Shown here piece after piece: positions 55,659 through 64,000 of a DNA stretch of 64,000 nt. The notes beneath the pieces were generated by a model. It searched no databases and had not been told where the DNA came from. It saw only the letters and a program-made list of their open reading frames with translations. Source of the stretch: Panagrolaimus kolymaensis (Eukaryota > Nematoda > Chromadorea > Rhabditida > Panagrolaimidae); contig JAJQJQ010000002.1 in assembly GCA_028622995.1 (NCBI GenBank), positions 9,176,001 through 9,240,000 of the forward strand, in the 5' to 3' direction. Position 1 is the first letter of the stretch; every line of letters begins with the position of its first letter. A program made the position numbers and the translations under genes.

Positions 55659-56343
55659 AAAACAAAACAGCCAATGTTAAAAAAAATGGAAATAAAAATC
55701 AAATATGAAACCTAAATAAAAAGTAAATCAAGAAAAAATGAAAGATAAAAACAAACTTTTAAATTTTGAGTTTTTATAAATTTTATAAAGGATTTAAAAA
55801 TGTTCCACTCTCGAAAATCACAATATTGTAAATTCGGTAAATTTTTAAGATAATTCAAAGCATTAAAGTCATCAATTTTTTTCTTCCTTCAAATTTATGG
55901 ATGTCATTACAATTCCATCTGGTAATTTTTAATTATGAACTTTACTATAAAAAGTAGTTAAAAAAAGAAAAAAAAAGAAATAAATAATAAAATATTCAAA
56001 AAATATAAATTAAAAATGGTTGATTCAGTCCGAAAAAAACCCAATTAGTCAAGAATAAAAGGACAAAAAATATGAAGACAAAAATTGCGATCGCACATTT
56101 TTTTCATCAAATCGATAAATATTTGTAACAAAATGTGTAAACTAACAAAAAAAGAGAAACCATAAATGCCAAAATGCATTGTGACCTAACATTTCATTGA
56201 TTAAATTATACTTCTCTCGCAGGTATGACACATTTTTCATTCAAACGTTTTTTGCTTCGTCGTTTTAACTTTTTTAAAAGGCGCAATTAATTAATTTTTT
56301 TTGAATATTTAAATTTTACATTTTTTTTCTCTTTTTTTACAAG
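55659..56343. other. Intergenic region between Hsp70 relatives
   Basis: AT-rich. Contains the AAAATATTCAAAAA motif (minus orientation) near 55990 and the plus-strand version TTTTTTTTGAATATTTAAAT at 56297, which leads into a T-rich tract ending ACAAG at 56343. Confidence 0.4.
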
Positions 56344-57257
56344 TGAAACAAAAGGGCAAAATTTTCGTTGAAGATGTAAAAGAATTCCAACAAGCCCAAC
56401 AACACAACAACCAGATAGCCTTCGCCGGGAATCTTCTTTCACGAACCCGTAATTCGCTTAGAATAATGAAGGAAAATGAAGCTAGATTAATTACAGACTT
56501 CCTTAAATGAAGATCGAGATGCTGCCATCTCAATTCAAGAAAGCATGAAGAGAAGAGCTGAAATGTTTGTGAATTATGTGGACTTCAGGAAAATTTACGG
56601 AGCCGCACAACATTATTTTCCTGATTTGATCAGTATCATCCCTGAACTAGCTCTTCATGCGGGCTGTCTTCGTGAACCAACAAAACATTTCATTGAAAAG
56701 AACAGTGGCAGAATGAACAACATCAAATCCACCATCATTGGAACTTTGCAAAGATGAAAGAAAAATAATAAAACCTATTTAATCATTGCAGAAGCATGGG
56801 GAAACAACGTGGACAAAAAATATAAAGAATTTTTCAAGCTTTTTTGCTTTGCTTTGCGTTTATGTTTTTTTCCCCATTGATTGGTCATTTCTTTAATTCC
56901 GATTTTTTAAAAGTGTTTTTGCACATATTTGTAACTTTTTCGGCGCATACTTATTGCAGTGATTTCGACATAAATTTAGAAGGCAACGTAATAACCACTT
57001 CTTTTGAATTCGAAAACTTGGCATCGAAACTTTTGGAAAAGATTCAAAATGTTATTATTGAAACACTTTCCACGACAAATTACACTGCTCTTGATATTCA
57101 CAAAATTTTATTGGTTGGTGGAAGCTCACGGATGCCAATGATCCAACATTTGTTAAGAAAAATGTTTACAAATGCAGAACATTTATGCACAGAAAATCCA
57201 GATGAAGTTGTCGCCATTGGAGCAGCCTATTATGCTTATTATTTGGCCACACAATAG
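56344..57257 (+). pseudogene. Hsp70 remnant joined to an unrecognised, frameshifted exon
   Basis: 56960-57257, after a TTATTGCAG acceptor, encodes the last third of an Hsp70 ATPase domain: TSFEFENLASKLLEKIQNVI, HKILLVGGSSRMPMIQHLL, ENPDEVVAIGAAYYAYYLA, then a stop, with no substrate domain. Upstream, 56344-56507 and 56481-56757 are two frames that read as one protein if a single-base shift near 56500 is allowed (ENEARLITDFL, then NEDRDAAISIQESM). That piece has no recognised family and a more GC-balanced codon use. Both are probably remnants of one or two broken genes rather than a single functional one. Confidence 0.55.
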
Positions 57258-57572
57258 CAAGAGAAATAATTGCCATTATCTTTTCTATGATTGCGAAACT
57301 TATTTTGTTAAATTCTTTTATTTTGGCATTTATTTTTAAGCGTTATTAGAATAAGATATTGTTTGTAAATCCTTCAGTTTATTGGAGTAATAAAAAAGTA
57401 TGATCTTTAAGATTCTTTATTGATTATGGATCTTTTTTATAGGGTCGGGTTCTTTAGGTTGTAATAAAGCCTAAAAAGTGCAAGGAAAAATGTTCAAACA
57501 GTTTTCATTTTTTTGAGGTGTAACAATGTGAAGATCCAGCTATTATCAGCTACTTTCGAAAATTCTTTGATA

Positions 57573-57742
57573 TAAGACGCCGATATTTAAAAAGTTTTAG
57601 GACAGTGCTAAATTTCGCACTTTTTTGAAAAAGTGTCTCTTTTGCCAAAAAAATCAATTGAAAAAAATGGCAAAAGAGACACTTTTTCAAAAAAGTGAGA
57701 AATTTAGCACTGTCCTAAAACTTTTTAAATATCGGCGTCTTA
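57573..57742. mobile_element. 170-bp near-perfect palindromic element (copy 2)
   Basis: Same length and sequence as 48995-49164 apart from about one base (GTGTCTCTTTTGCC here, GTGTCTTTTTTGCC there), flanked by TA on both sides. Near identity of copies 8.6 kb apart points to recent movement. Full-length inverted arms mean it forms a long hairpin when transcribed. Confidence 0.88.
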
Positions 57743-58049
57743 TATGCATTAGAAAGTCTCCATTTAAAAATTCAAACCATCTTTTTTTATTTTTTTAGTT
57801 TTCATTGAAAAAAAATAATGCACTTCGATAACTTTATTCGTAAAAATCATATATTTGAATAATAAACAAGTTTACCATTTTTTTTAAAACAGATTATAGA
57901 CAAATTAAAAAAGTTTAAAAAAAATTTAAAAAGTTCAAAAAAATTTTTTTGAAAAGAACAAAATGAAAATTGAAACTGGATCAAAATGACTCAAAAAAAG
58001 AAAAAAATCTCTTGATTTGATCGTTTGTTTACGCGGCAGCACAAATATC

Positions 58050-58205
58050 GCCTTTTTTTCTAATTTTTTTGCAGACATTTTTGCACACAAACATTTATCG
58101 ATTTCTTTTTTATTTTGCTTTTCATGCATTGCTTTTTTTAAACTGCTTTTGAGTTTCTTTCTTTTTTTTTGAATATTTTATAAACATTTTTTTTGTTCTT
58201 TTGTA
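58050..58205 (+). repeat. Dispersed GAATATTT element, copy C
   Basis: GCACACAAACATTTATCGAT, GCATTGCTTTTTTTAAACTG, TTTTTTTTTGAATATTTTAT, AAACATTTTTTTTGTTC, ending TTTTGTAG. Clear relative of copy A at 52190-52374. Confidence 0.55.
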
Positions 58206-58873
58206 GTAATGTCATCGATCTTAGTTTCCTTCCTCGGTTAACACAAAAGTCGTCATAACCAGTTATGGTAAGAATAATATCAAAATCTACAAAAAAATAA
58301 AATGTATTAAAAATTATTCATGGTTAACAAATGGTCTTTCATTTATGGATCATATAATTAATGAATTTTTCCATGAAATTATAATTATTAAACATGAGTT
58401 TGAATTTTAGAATTTTATAATAAAGAAAGTTAAATAGCGCGTTTTACTTATTTCAAAAAAACGATAAAATAAAATTTTAATTCAATGAAGCCAGCGTCAT
58501 AATGACTATCTTATCTTGAACAATAAAATATTTTGGGTACTTGACAAAAAAACAAAATTGCATGTTCTGGCTAAAATTAGCCATGATTCATATTAAACAG
58601 CATGACGTTGGTTTTTCTTTAAGATATATATGGTACTTATAACAGCGATCGTTAGGTATTTTTCGTTAAAGTCCCACCCATCTACCATTTAAAAAAAGAG
58701 AAATTATAATCGTCCTTTTAATTTTTCTTAATAGTTTAGCAAATTAAAAATCCATTAGCAAGCAAGCATAATAAAAACATTTATTAAAAAAAACTGATAT
58801 ATAAGTGTTTTCAATAAGAATATTAATAATAATAATATCTAAAGTGTTATATTTATCAGTCGCGTCTAAAAAG

Positions 58874-59338
58874 ATGGGGTGTTTAATCATTGCTGTTGCA
58901 ATAATATTTATTTTTGGTGGAAATAATAATTGCTGCGTTTACGGCGATCCTTCAGATGATGGATACACCAGTTTTGAAGTAGGACAATACTATGAATTTA
59001 ATGGAATCGTTAAATGTGCTAATGATCCCAGTCAAAATATGAATAATAAACCTATAAATGATGAATGCTTAATTATGATTGTTGAAGAGGATAGTATTGT
59101 GGATGACATTTTGCATCGAACAACTCCAAATGAAATGGGTAAATTTATACTTCCCATTTCATCAGGTTTCGATGATCCTCCAACAGATAATTTGGAACTC
59201 TTCATTGCGTTTATAAAATGTTGCGGGCGTATGCATGAATGGAATTATGACAAATGGAGTCCTTACCTTTTCAACGGCACTGTAGTCACTTATACTATCT
59301 ATCTTGATAAAAGTCAAGCAACATATAGCAAAAATTAA
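58874..59338 (+). CDS. Secreted transthyretin-like (TTL) family candidate
   Basis: One exon, 154 aa from the ATG at 58874 (an in-frame ATG at 58805 would bury the signal peptide). The signal peptide is MGCLIIAVAIIFIFGG. The mature part has the TTL layout: FNGIVKC (as in G-x-L-x-C), an acidic EEDSIVDDIL segment where TTL proteins have LYDED, then T-x-x-x-MGKFIL, LFIAFIKCC and a late beta strand VVTYTIYLDKS. The four-Cys pattern and length suit the family, though identity is low. TTL proteins are a large nematode-specific secreted family of mostly unknown role. Other small beta-sandwich secreted proteins remain possible. Confidence 0.6.
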   Translation: MGCLIIAVAIIFIFGGNNNCCVYGDPSDDGYTSFEVGQYYEFNGIVKCANDPSQNMNNKPINDECLIMIVEEDSIVDDILHRTTPNEMGKFILPISSGFDDPPTDNLELFIAFIKCCGRMHEWNYDKWSPYLFNGTVVTYTIYLDKSQATYSKN

Positions 59339-60056
59339 AAGATAAACTCATGCCTTAACTTTTATTAATTATTATATTTTTCATTTTTTGCGTTTTAAAT
59401 AAATAATTGCAAATACATTGCGGCAAAAAAGAAGGAATTTGTTGCAGTTTTAACGAGTAAAAAAAAAACAAATAGTTTATGATAGCAGATTCAGCTACCA
59501 AAAATGGAAAATTTGCAGCAAAAGTACATCACCAAATAAAGAAGCAAAAAATGGCACTTAAAGCAATCCTACGACTATTAACCCAATCAATCCTATAATA
59601 GGGTAAAAAGTTTAATATTTTGGAAGAATAAAATTACAAGATGATATACAAGGCAAAGTAACACTAGTTGAGAACAACAACAAAACAATGTCTGTAAATT
59701 TAAAGGCAAAAATATTTTGCGTCAAATTTTTATGAGGTTGTCGTCGAACGCAAAAAGGCTCATTTTTGTTTATGATAAAAGCGCATAAATTGGGAAAATC
59801 TAATCAATAATAAAACGAATGACAAACAACTAACTAGCTAACTCATTCGTTCGATTTATTTTTGTTCCATAATCTTTTTTTTTCATAGGGTTTCTCTTTC
59901 AGAACTTTTTTTTTTGAATATTTAAGTTTTATATTTTTTTAAACTTTTTGTACGCAAAACATAAATGCAATAATCAGCCAAAGGGATTGATCATAGTTTT
60001 ACCTTTTCACCGCAAACAGTGCAACAATTATTAGCAATAAAATTTTATTATAATAT
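59339..60056. other. Intergenic region
   Basis: AT-rich; a GAATATTT motif (TTTTTTTTTTGAATATTTAA) at 59906 lies about 150 bases upstream of the next frame. Nothing else recognised. Confidence 0.4.
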
Positions 60057-60425
60057 ATGTACTTATCGAACATGGAAGGTATTGATAGTTACTGGAGAAC
60101 AAAATTAGCTCGTGTAACAGCGGAAGTATTCTTTCAAGTTTATTCAAAAAAAGCTCAAGCATATAATCAAAATGAAGCAACACAAGTACCTCAAAACGAA
60201 CTATTGTCGATCCATCCTGTTGAACGCAAACCTGATAGTTTCACAAAAACAAAGCTAGATGTTTTAAAAATAAAGCTCTTGGAAATGAATCAAAATCCAA
60301 TGATGATGATTATGCAACCTCCCGCATATTCTGAAGGGAGTCGATTGATATTGCCACAAAGGGATCCAAATTATCTCTCAGCTAGTGAACCTTCGTCAAT
60401 GTCAAAATTTTATCGTCTCAACTGA
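60057..60425 (+). CDS. Unrecognised 117-122 aa protein
   Basis: One frame from 60057 (or the second ATG at 60072, MEGIDSYWRTKLAR) to 60425. The start is a helical, basic/amphipathic region (ARVTAEVFFQVYSKKAQAY), followed by a polar middle, a Met-rich MMMIMQPPAY stretch and a Ser-rich end. Codon use and amino-acid mix look genuine. No domain recognised and no acceptor immediately before the ATG. Confidence 0.5.
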   Translation: MYLSNMEGIDSYWRTKLARVTAEVFFQVYSKKAQAYNQNEATQVPQNELLSIHPVERKPDSFTKTKLDVLKIKLLEMNQNPMMMIMQPPAYSEGSRLILPQRDPNYLSASEPSSMSKFYRLN

Positions 60426-61244
60426 ACCTTTATAATCATTTTTAAACATTTAAAAGGGTGCAACCAAAAGATTTTTGCGTGCCATATTTTTTATTATTAT
60501 TGATTTTTGCTTGGTTTTTTAAAGCAAAATTAAAAGCGCAGCAGTCGGAAAGTAAAGCATCGGCAGCTTTTCTGCTTAGTTTGCTTTACATTTTTTTCTA
60601 TTATTTTTTTTTGAATATTTTGTTTAGCTTTTTTTTTCTTTTAAAAGTTCTTAATATTGACAGGCTAGGTAAAATCAATCCTTGCTCACGTTTATTGAAG
60701 ATCACGGGACATGATAGTTTTCAATACTCATCAAGCTCATATTTCATTTCAAACTTTGGAATATATGAATGCACTTAATATCCGGCGTTTTGATTGCCCG
60801 ACTCAAAGCCTGGATTGGAATCCAATCGAGTTCCTTTAGTGAGATTTAAAAGAATTCATTAAGTATATAAGTTTAAAGATTTTTATGACCTTTTTCCAAA
60901 AAAAAGCTATCAAAATCTGTTAAAGCTTTGCCGGCCATATTTCAAGAATTTTGGATCACAAAAGTGACAAAAAATTACTGCTAGACTTTAATCGATTATG
61001 CACTAAGAAATATTAATAGATCAGTCGTGTGCGCTCCGAATATCGCATGCTGATCAAGCTGATAAATCGTAGAAAAGTTTATTTTGAAACGAATCCAACA
61101 AAAATATAAACATCGTGCAAGCTAAGTCCCTAAGAAACAGATGAAAGATTTCTTGAGAAATTTAAGACAAGATAAAGAAGAAGAAAAATTTAGAAAAAAT
61201 TTCCAATGTTCCATTAAAAACAACCCAAGATGTAAGATTTGAAG
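60426..61244. other. Intergenic region with a transposase relic
   Basis: 60608-60650 has another GAATATTT motif followed by a T-rich tract and AAAAG. The Tc1 relic is listed separately; 61041-61244 is unassigned. Confidence 0.45.
60711..61040 (+). pseudogene. Tc1/mariner-family transposase remnant
   Basis: Read across frame breaks and stops, the sequence keeps the end of a Tc1-type DDE domain: a degenerate NTHQAHIS for the DNAPIHTS region, then CPTQSLDWNPIEFL for WPAQSPDLNPIE, with the catalytic Glu, then DLKEFI and HISRIL. The Trp after NPIEFL is a stop codon and several more stops follow. Only about 110 codons of a ~340-codon gene remain and no terminal repeats are visible. Confidence 0.7.
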
Positions 61245-62439
61245 TTAAAAATCCATCCAATCATCTTCAAAAGTGAGTCTATCTTCATCAACGTCGAATC
61301 TGTCATTCTCAAACATAAATGTTGCACCTTCTTTTACATTTATTAATTGGTGGATTTTTTCTTTCATTTCATAATCAAACTTTTCCAAAGCTTTGGCTCG
61401 AATTGAAGTTTGAAGAAGAAAATGAAAACATAATTTTCGAAGAGTTTCACATCGAAATTTAAGGGCGATTTTTGAAATTTTTGAAATATTATTTTTTGTG
61501 ATTTTAACTTTTTCGCATAAATATTTCTGAAATAATATTTTTAAGAAACTTAATTTTTTATTTAAAAAAACAAACATACTTCAAAATCTTCCATTTGATA
61601 ATTATTATTAAATTCGAGAAAATCTTGTAAGTCATCGTCAGATTTTAAAAAGCTTTCCGGAAGAATTTCGATTCCTTTGTAAAAATCCAAAACAGTTTTA
61701 ACAATTTCAAATGAAAATTCAGTGATTTTAATTTTGTTTTCAGGAACTTTTCCAGATTCAATCATTTCAGAGAAAACTGGAGAAATTTTCTTTAAATCAA
61801 ATCGATCAATCTAAAAATTATTTTAATTTAATAAAAATTAATGAAACACGCCCGCAAAAATATGCTAATTTTCTAAAATGCAAACAAAAAAATTTAACTT
61901 ACAGTAATAACATTTTTTCCAACAATAATTTTAAGATCATCGTCGTTTTTTGAAGGAGTTATTTCTGGAAGAATTGGAGCAGGCTTTCTTTTACCCAAAT
62001 AAATGACACCAGAAAATTTAATGTCAATTTTATTATTGGATGTCGCTGAAATATTTTTTCTAGCTTTTAATGTTGGACCTAAGTAAAAAGTTATATTTGC
62101 GTATAATCCATTTTTCTTCTTGAATACATTTTCACTTTGTTTATTATTTTCAATTGCGATAGAAAAAGGCAACTTGAGGGAAGAAAAATTATGAAAATTT
62201 TCACCAAATTCAAGAAATGCTTTGAGTTTCTTTTCTTGATTTACACCATTCAAAATTAATGTACATTTAATTTCTGGCTCTTCGGATGAAATAATAAATT
62301 CAGGACTTTTTAATCCAATTCCATCATCGTCAGATAATTGATTTTCATTAAAGATCCAATTTAAAGCAAAAGGTACTTCAGCATACTGAAAAATAATGTT
62401 TTTTATTAAAGAAAAAGTTTTAAAAAATTGGCTTACCAT
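61245..62439 (-). CDS. MATH/BTB-domain protein, second subfamily
   Basis: Exons 62437-62439, 61903-62385, 61580-61810 and 61245-61526, 332 aa. The first coding exon is just the ATG, followed directly by GTAAGC; the frame resumes at YAEVPFALNWIF. The MATH domain covers about residues 1-125 (PFALNWIF, IKCTLILNGV, LYANITFYL). The BTB core is IIVGKNVITV, then FDLKKISPVFSEMIESG, EFSFEIVKTVLDFYKG and a C-terminal helical tail. The first BTB strand and helix are degenerate, so CUL-3 binding is not certain. It differs from the four BTB genes at 7-18 kb in intron positions and sequence. The neighbour at 63114 is its close paralogue, giving a tandem pair on the minus strand. Confidence 0.78.
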
Positions 62440-63113
62440 AATTTTTTTAATACTAAAAAGATTTAAAAGAAAAAATTTATAACAGATTTAAATTTACGTT
62501 TATGAATTTTTTGAACAGAGATCAAGGAAAACAAAAAAATTAATAAAAGGCAAGATGCTCGCTGTGCTTTAAAAAAAGTTTCCACAAAAAAATCGATTAA
62601 CCTTTGCTATGTTGATTTTGAGCCAAGAAGACGATGTGGTGGAGAAAAAAGTGCCATGACAAAAACCATCGATCAATAAATGGACAAACTGCACTTTCTA
62701 GAAATTTTGCGCATTTGTTTTTTTTCTTTTTGAATTAAAAAGAATTTCTTTGCTGGCAAATGGACTGATAAAACTTATTTAATTCTGGGATAACAATGTT
62801 TTAAGGCTATAACCTGTTTAAAAAAACATTTATAATAACCAACCACCACCAGAATATTATTTAAAAAGTATAAAAAATAAAAAATAATCATAAAAAAATT
62901 ATTAAAAGTACACAAAAAGTTGAGTGGTAAAGTTTTGGAAGGAAAGAGGAAGCAACAGTAAACAAAGTAAATCCAAATTTTGAAAAGAAAAAAATAAGAA
63001 TAAAATTAGTTATTTTCAACGAAAAGAATGAGAAAGGAAATCATTAAAAAAAGGTCGAAAAAAGTTACAATGTTATATTACTATTGTTTGATTTTTCCTG
63101 TTTAGTAAACACG
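62440..63113. other. Intergenic region between MATH/BTB genes
   Basis: 5' flank of one gene and 3' flank of the next. AT-rich; nothing else recognised. Confidence 0.4.
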
Positions 63114-64000
63114 CTAAATTTCAATGTGTCTTTCTTCTTCATATGGATTAGGATTTCGAATGAACCATCGCCGATTTAATTCTTTAACATCAGCATCTTC
63201 TTTAACAATCAAAAACGATTTTGTTTTTTCCTGCATGTAAGAAATGAAATCCTCAACAATCAGATAAATCCCTTTATGACTTGGATTTTGCAAAGCAAAA
63301 TAAAAACACCGCTTTTGAAGAGGATCAGAATGAAATTTGGTGGCCTTTTTTGATATTTCACTAACGTTTTCTGTTGTAATTTTGCAGCGTTCGCTCAAAG
63401 CATCCTAAAAGTTTTTATTATTATTTTTTTTTAATTTTTAGTAATTTCGCACTTACTTTGAAGCTATCCATTAAATAGTAATCAGCAAATTCATGCAGAT
63501 CATCAAGGTTCGATTCCATGAAATCTTCTGGAATTTCAATACCTTTGAAAAACTTAAAAACAGTTTTAACAATTTCAAAAGAAAATTTAGTCATTTCAAG
63601 TTTGTTTTCTTTTGCTTCTTTCAAGCCAGAATCAATCATTCCAGCAAATACAGGAGACATCTTTTTAAAATGTGATTTGTTGACCTGCAAAAATATTTTA
63701 TAGAGTTTATTAAATTTTTTGACAACACTATTTTCGTTTTTCATTAAGAAAGTTTGATATTGGGTAAGAAAGCCAAAATCTTTTGAAGCAAATTCAACCG
63801 ATATTGCCATCTCTTTCATTGTGTTTACTTTAGACATTTTTCTCAAAAAAAAAGTTTAATTTATTTTTAAAAATAAAACTACTACTTTTTTTATAATGGA
63901 TTTTATAAATTAGCAAAAGCTTTATCGAGATTTTTATGAAATAAAATTGCTAATTTTTGAAGAAAAATGTAAAAAATGCAACTTACATTAATAACATTTT
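63114..64000 (-). CDS. MATH/BTB-domain protein, truncated by the window end
   Basis: Visible exons are 63114-63404, 63457-63684 and the last bases of one at 63987-64000 (encoding the NVIN end of the BTB first strand). The BTB half reads HFKKMSPVFAGMIDSG, FSFEIVKTVFKFFKG, DDLHEFADYYLMDSF, then a helical tail ERCKITTENVSEISKKATKF and an acidic end EEERHIEI. It parallels the gene at 61245-62439 residue for residue through KKMSPVF and FSFEIVKTV. The intron between 63685 and 63986 is 302 bp, long for this region. The N-terminal MATH part lies outside the window. Confidence 0.75.

Larger units (their letters stand above)
57258..58873. other. Intergenic region with two repeat elements
   Basis: Holds palindromic element copy 2 (57573-57742) and GAATATTT element copy C (58050-58205). 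A 10-codon ATG frame starts just after the latter's TTTTGTAG and is too short to call. No gene recognised. Confidence 0.5.

Noticed and set aside
1..64000. CRISPR arrays, bacterial operons or prophage-like segments
   Set aside because: Spliceosomal introns throughout and no spaced direct repeats; this is nuclear eukaryotic DNA.

Overview
This is a eukaryotic, AT-rich, intron-dense window that reads as a free-living or opportunistic nematode. Most introns are 43-60 bp with GT..AG ends, many start codons sit just behind a T-rich stretch ending in AG (as expected for spliced-leader acceptors), and the gene families present (C-type lectins, MATH/BTB proteins, F-box/LRR, transthyretin-like) are ones that nematodes expand. 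Divergent Hsp70 relatives hint at a Panagrolaimus/Halicephalobus-type clade, but that is inference. No species is assigned. Exon models were built by hand from splice sites and reading frame; every model given with exons closes in frame.

Layout. 1-19.3 kb is a fast-evolving innate-immunity-like cluster: a two-domain lectin (minus), an inverted second copy (plus) with a nonsense codon, two BTB genes (plus), a Hes-like bHLH gene (plus), two BTB genes (minus) and a third lectin (plus), with decayed lectin pieces between them. 19.4-34.6 kb is housekeeping: the cohesin subunit SCC-3 (minus), the UAP56/HEL-1 RNA helicase with a likely operon partner (a two-pass membrane protein), a PSTK-like selenocysteine-pathway kinase and an OGG1 8-oxoguanine glycosylase. 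36.5-44.5 kb holds an F-box/LRR gene (minus) and a second OGG1 gene whose fourth intron carries a 3.3-kb transposon flanked by TTAA, with long inverted ends and two divergent genes. 45.4-46.6 kb is an endonuclease IV (APN-1-like) gene, so three base-excision-repair genes lie within 14 kb.

47-64 kb is accessory and repeat-rich: foldback elements, an RNF216-like RBR ubiquitin ligase fused to a cysteine-rich two-pass membrane module, a stand-alone paralogue of that module, a 32-residue membrane micro-protein, a very divergent Hsp70-like gene and an Hsp70 remnant, a secreted transthyretin-like candidate, an unrecognised 117-122 aa protein, a Tc1 transposase relic, and two MATH/BTB genes of a different subfamily (the last running off the window end).

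The strongest leads are the TTAA element with its two unfamiliar genes, the OGG1 pair in which one copy has lost its cytosine-recognition loop, the membrane-RBR fusion with its RBR-less neighbour, and the structured-RNA candidates in the UAP56 introns.
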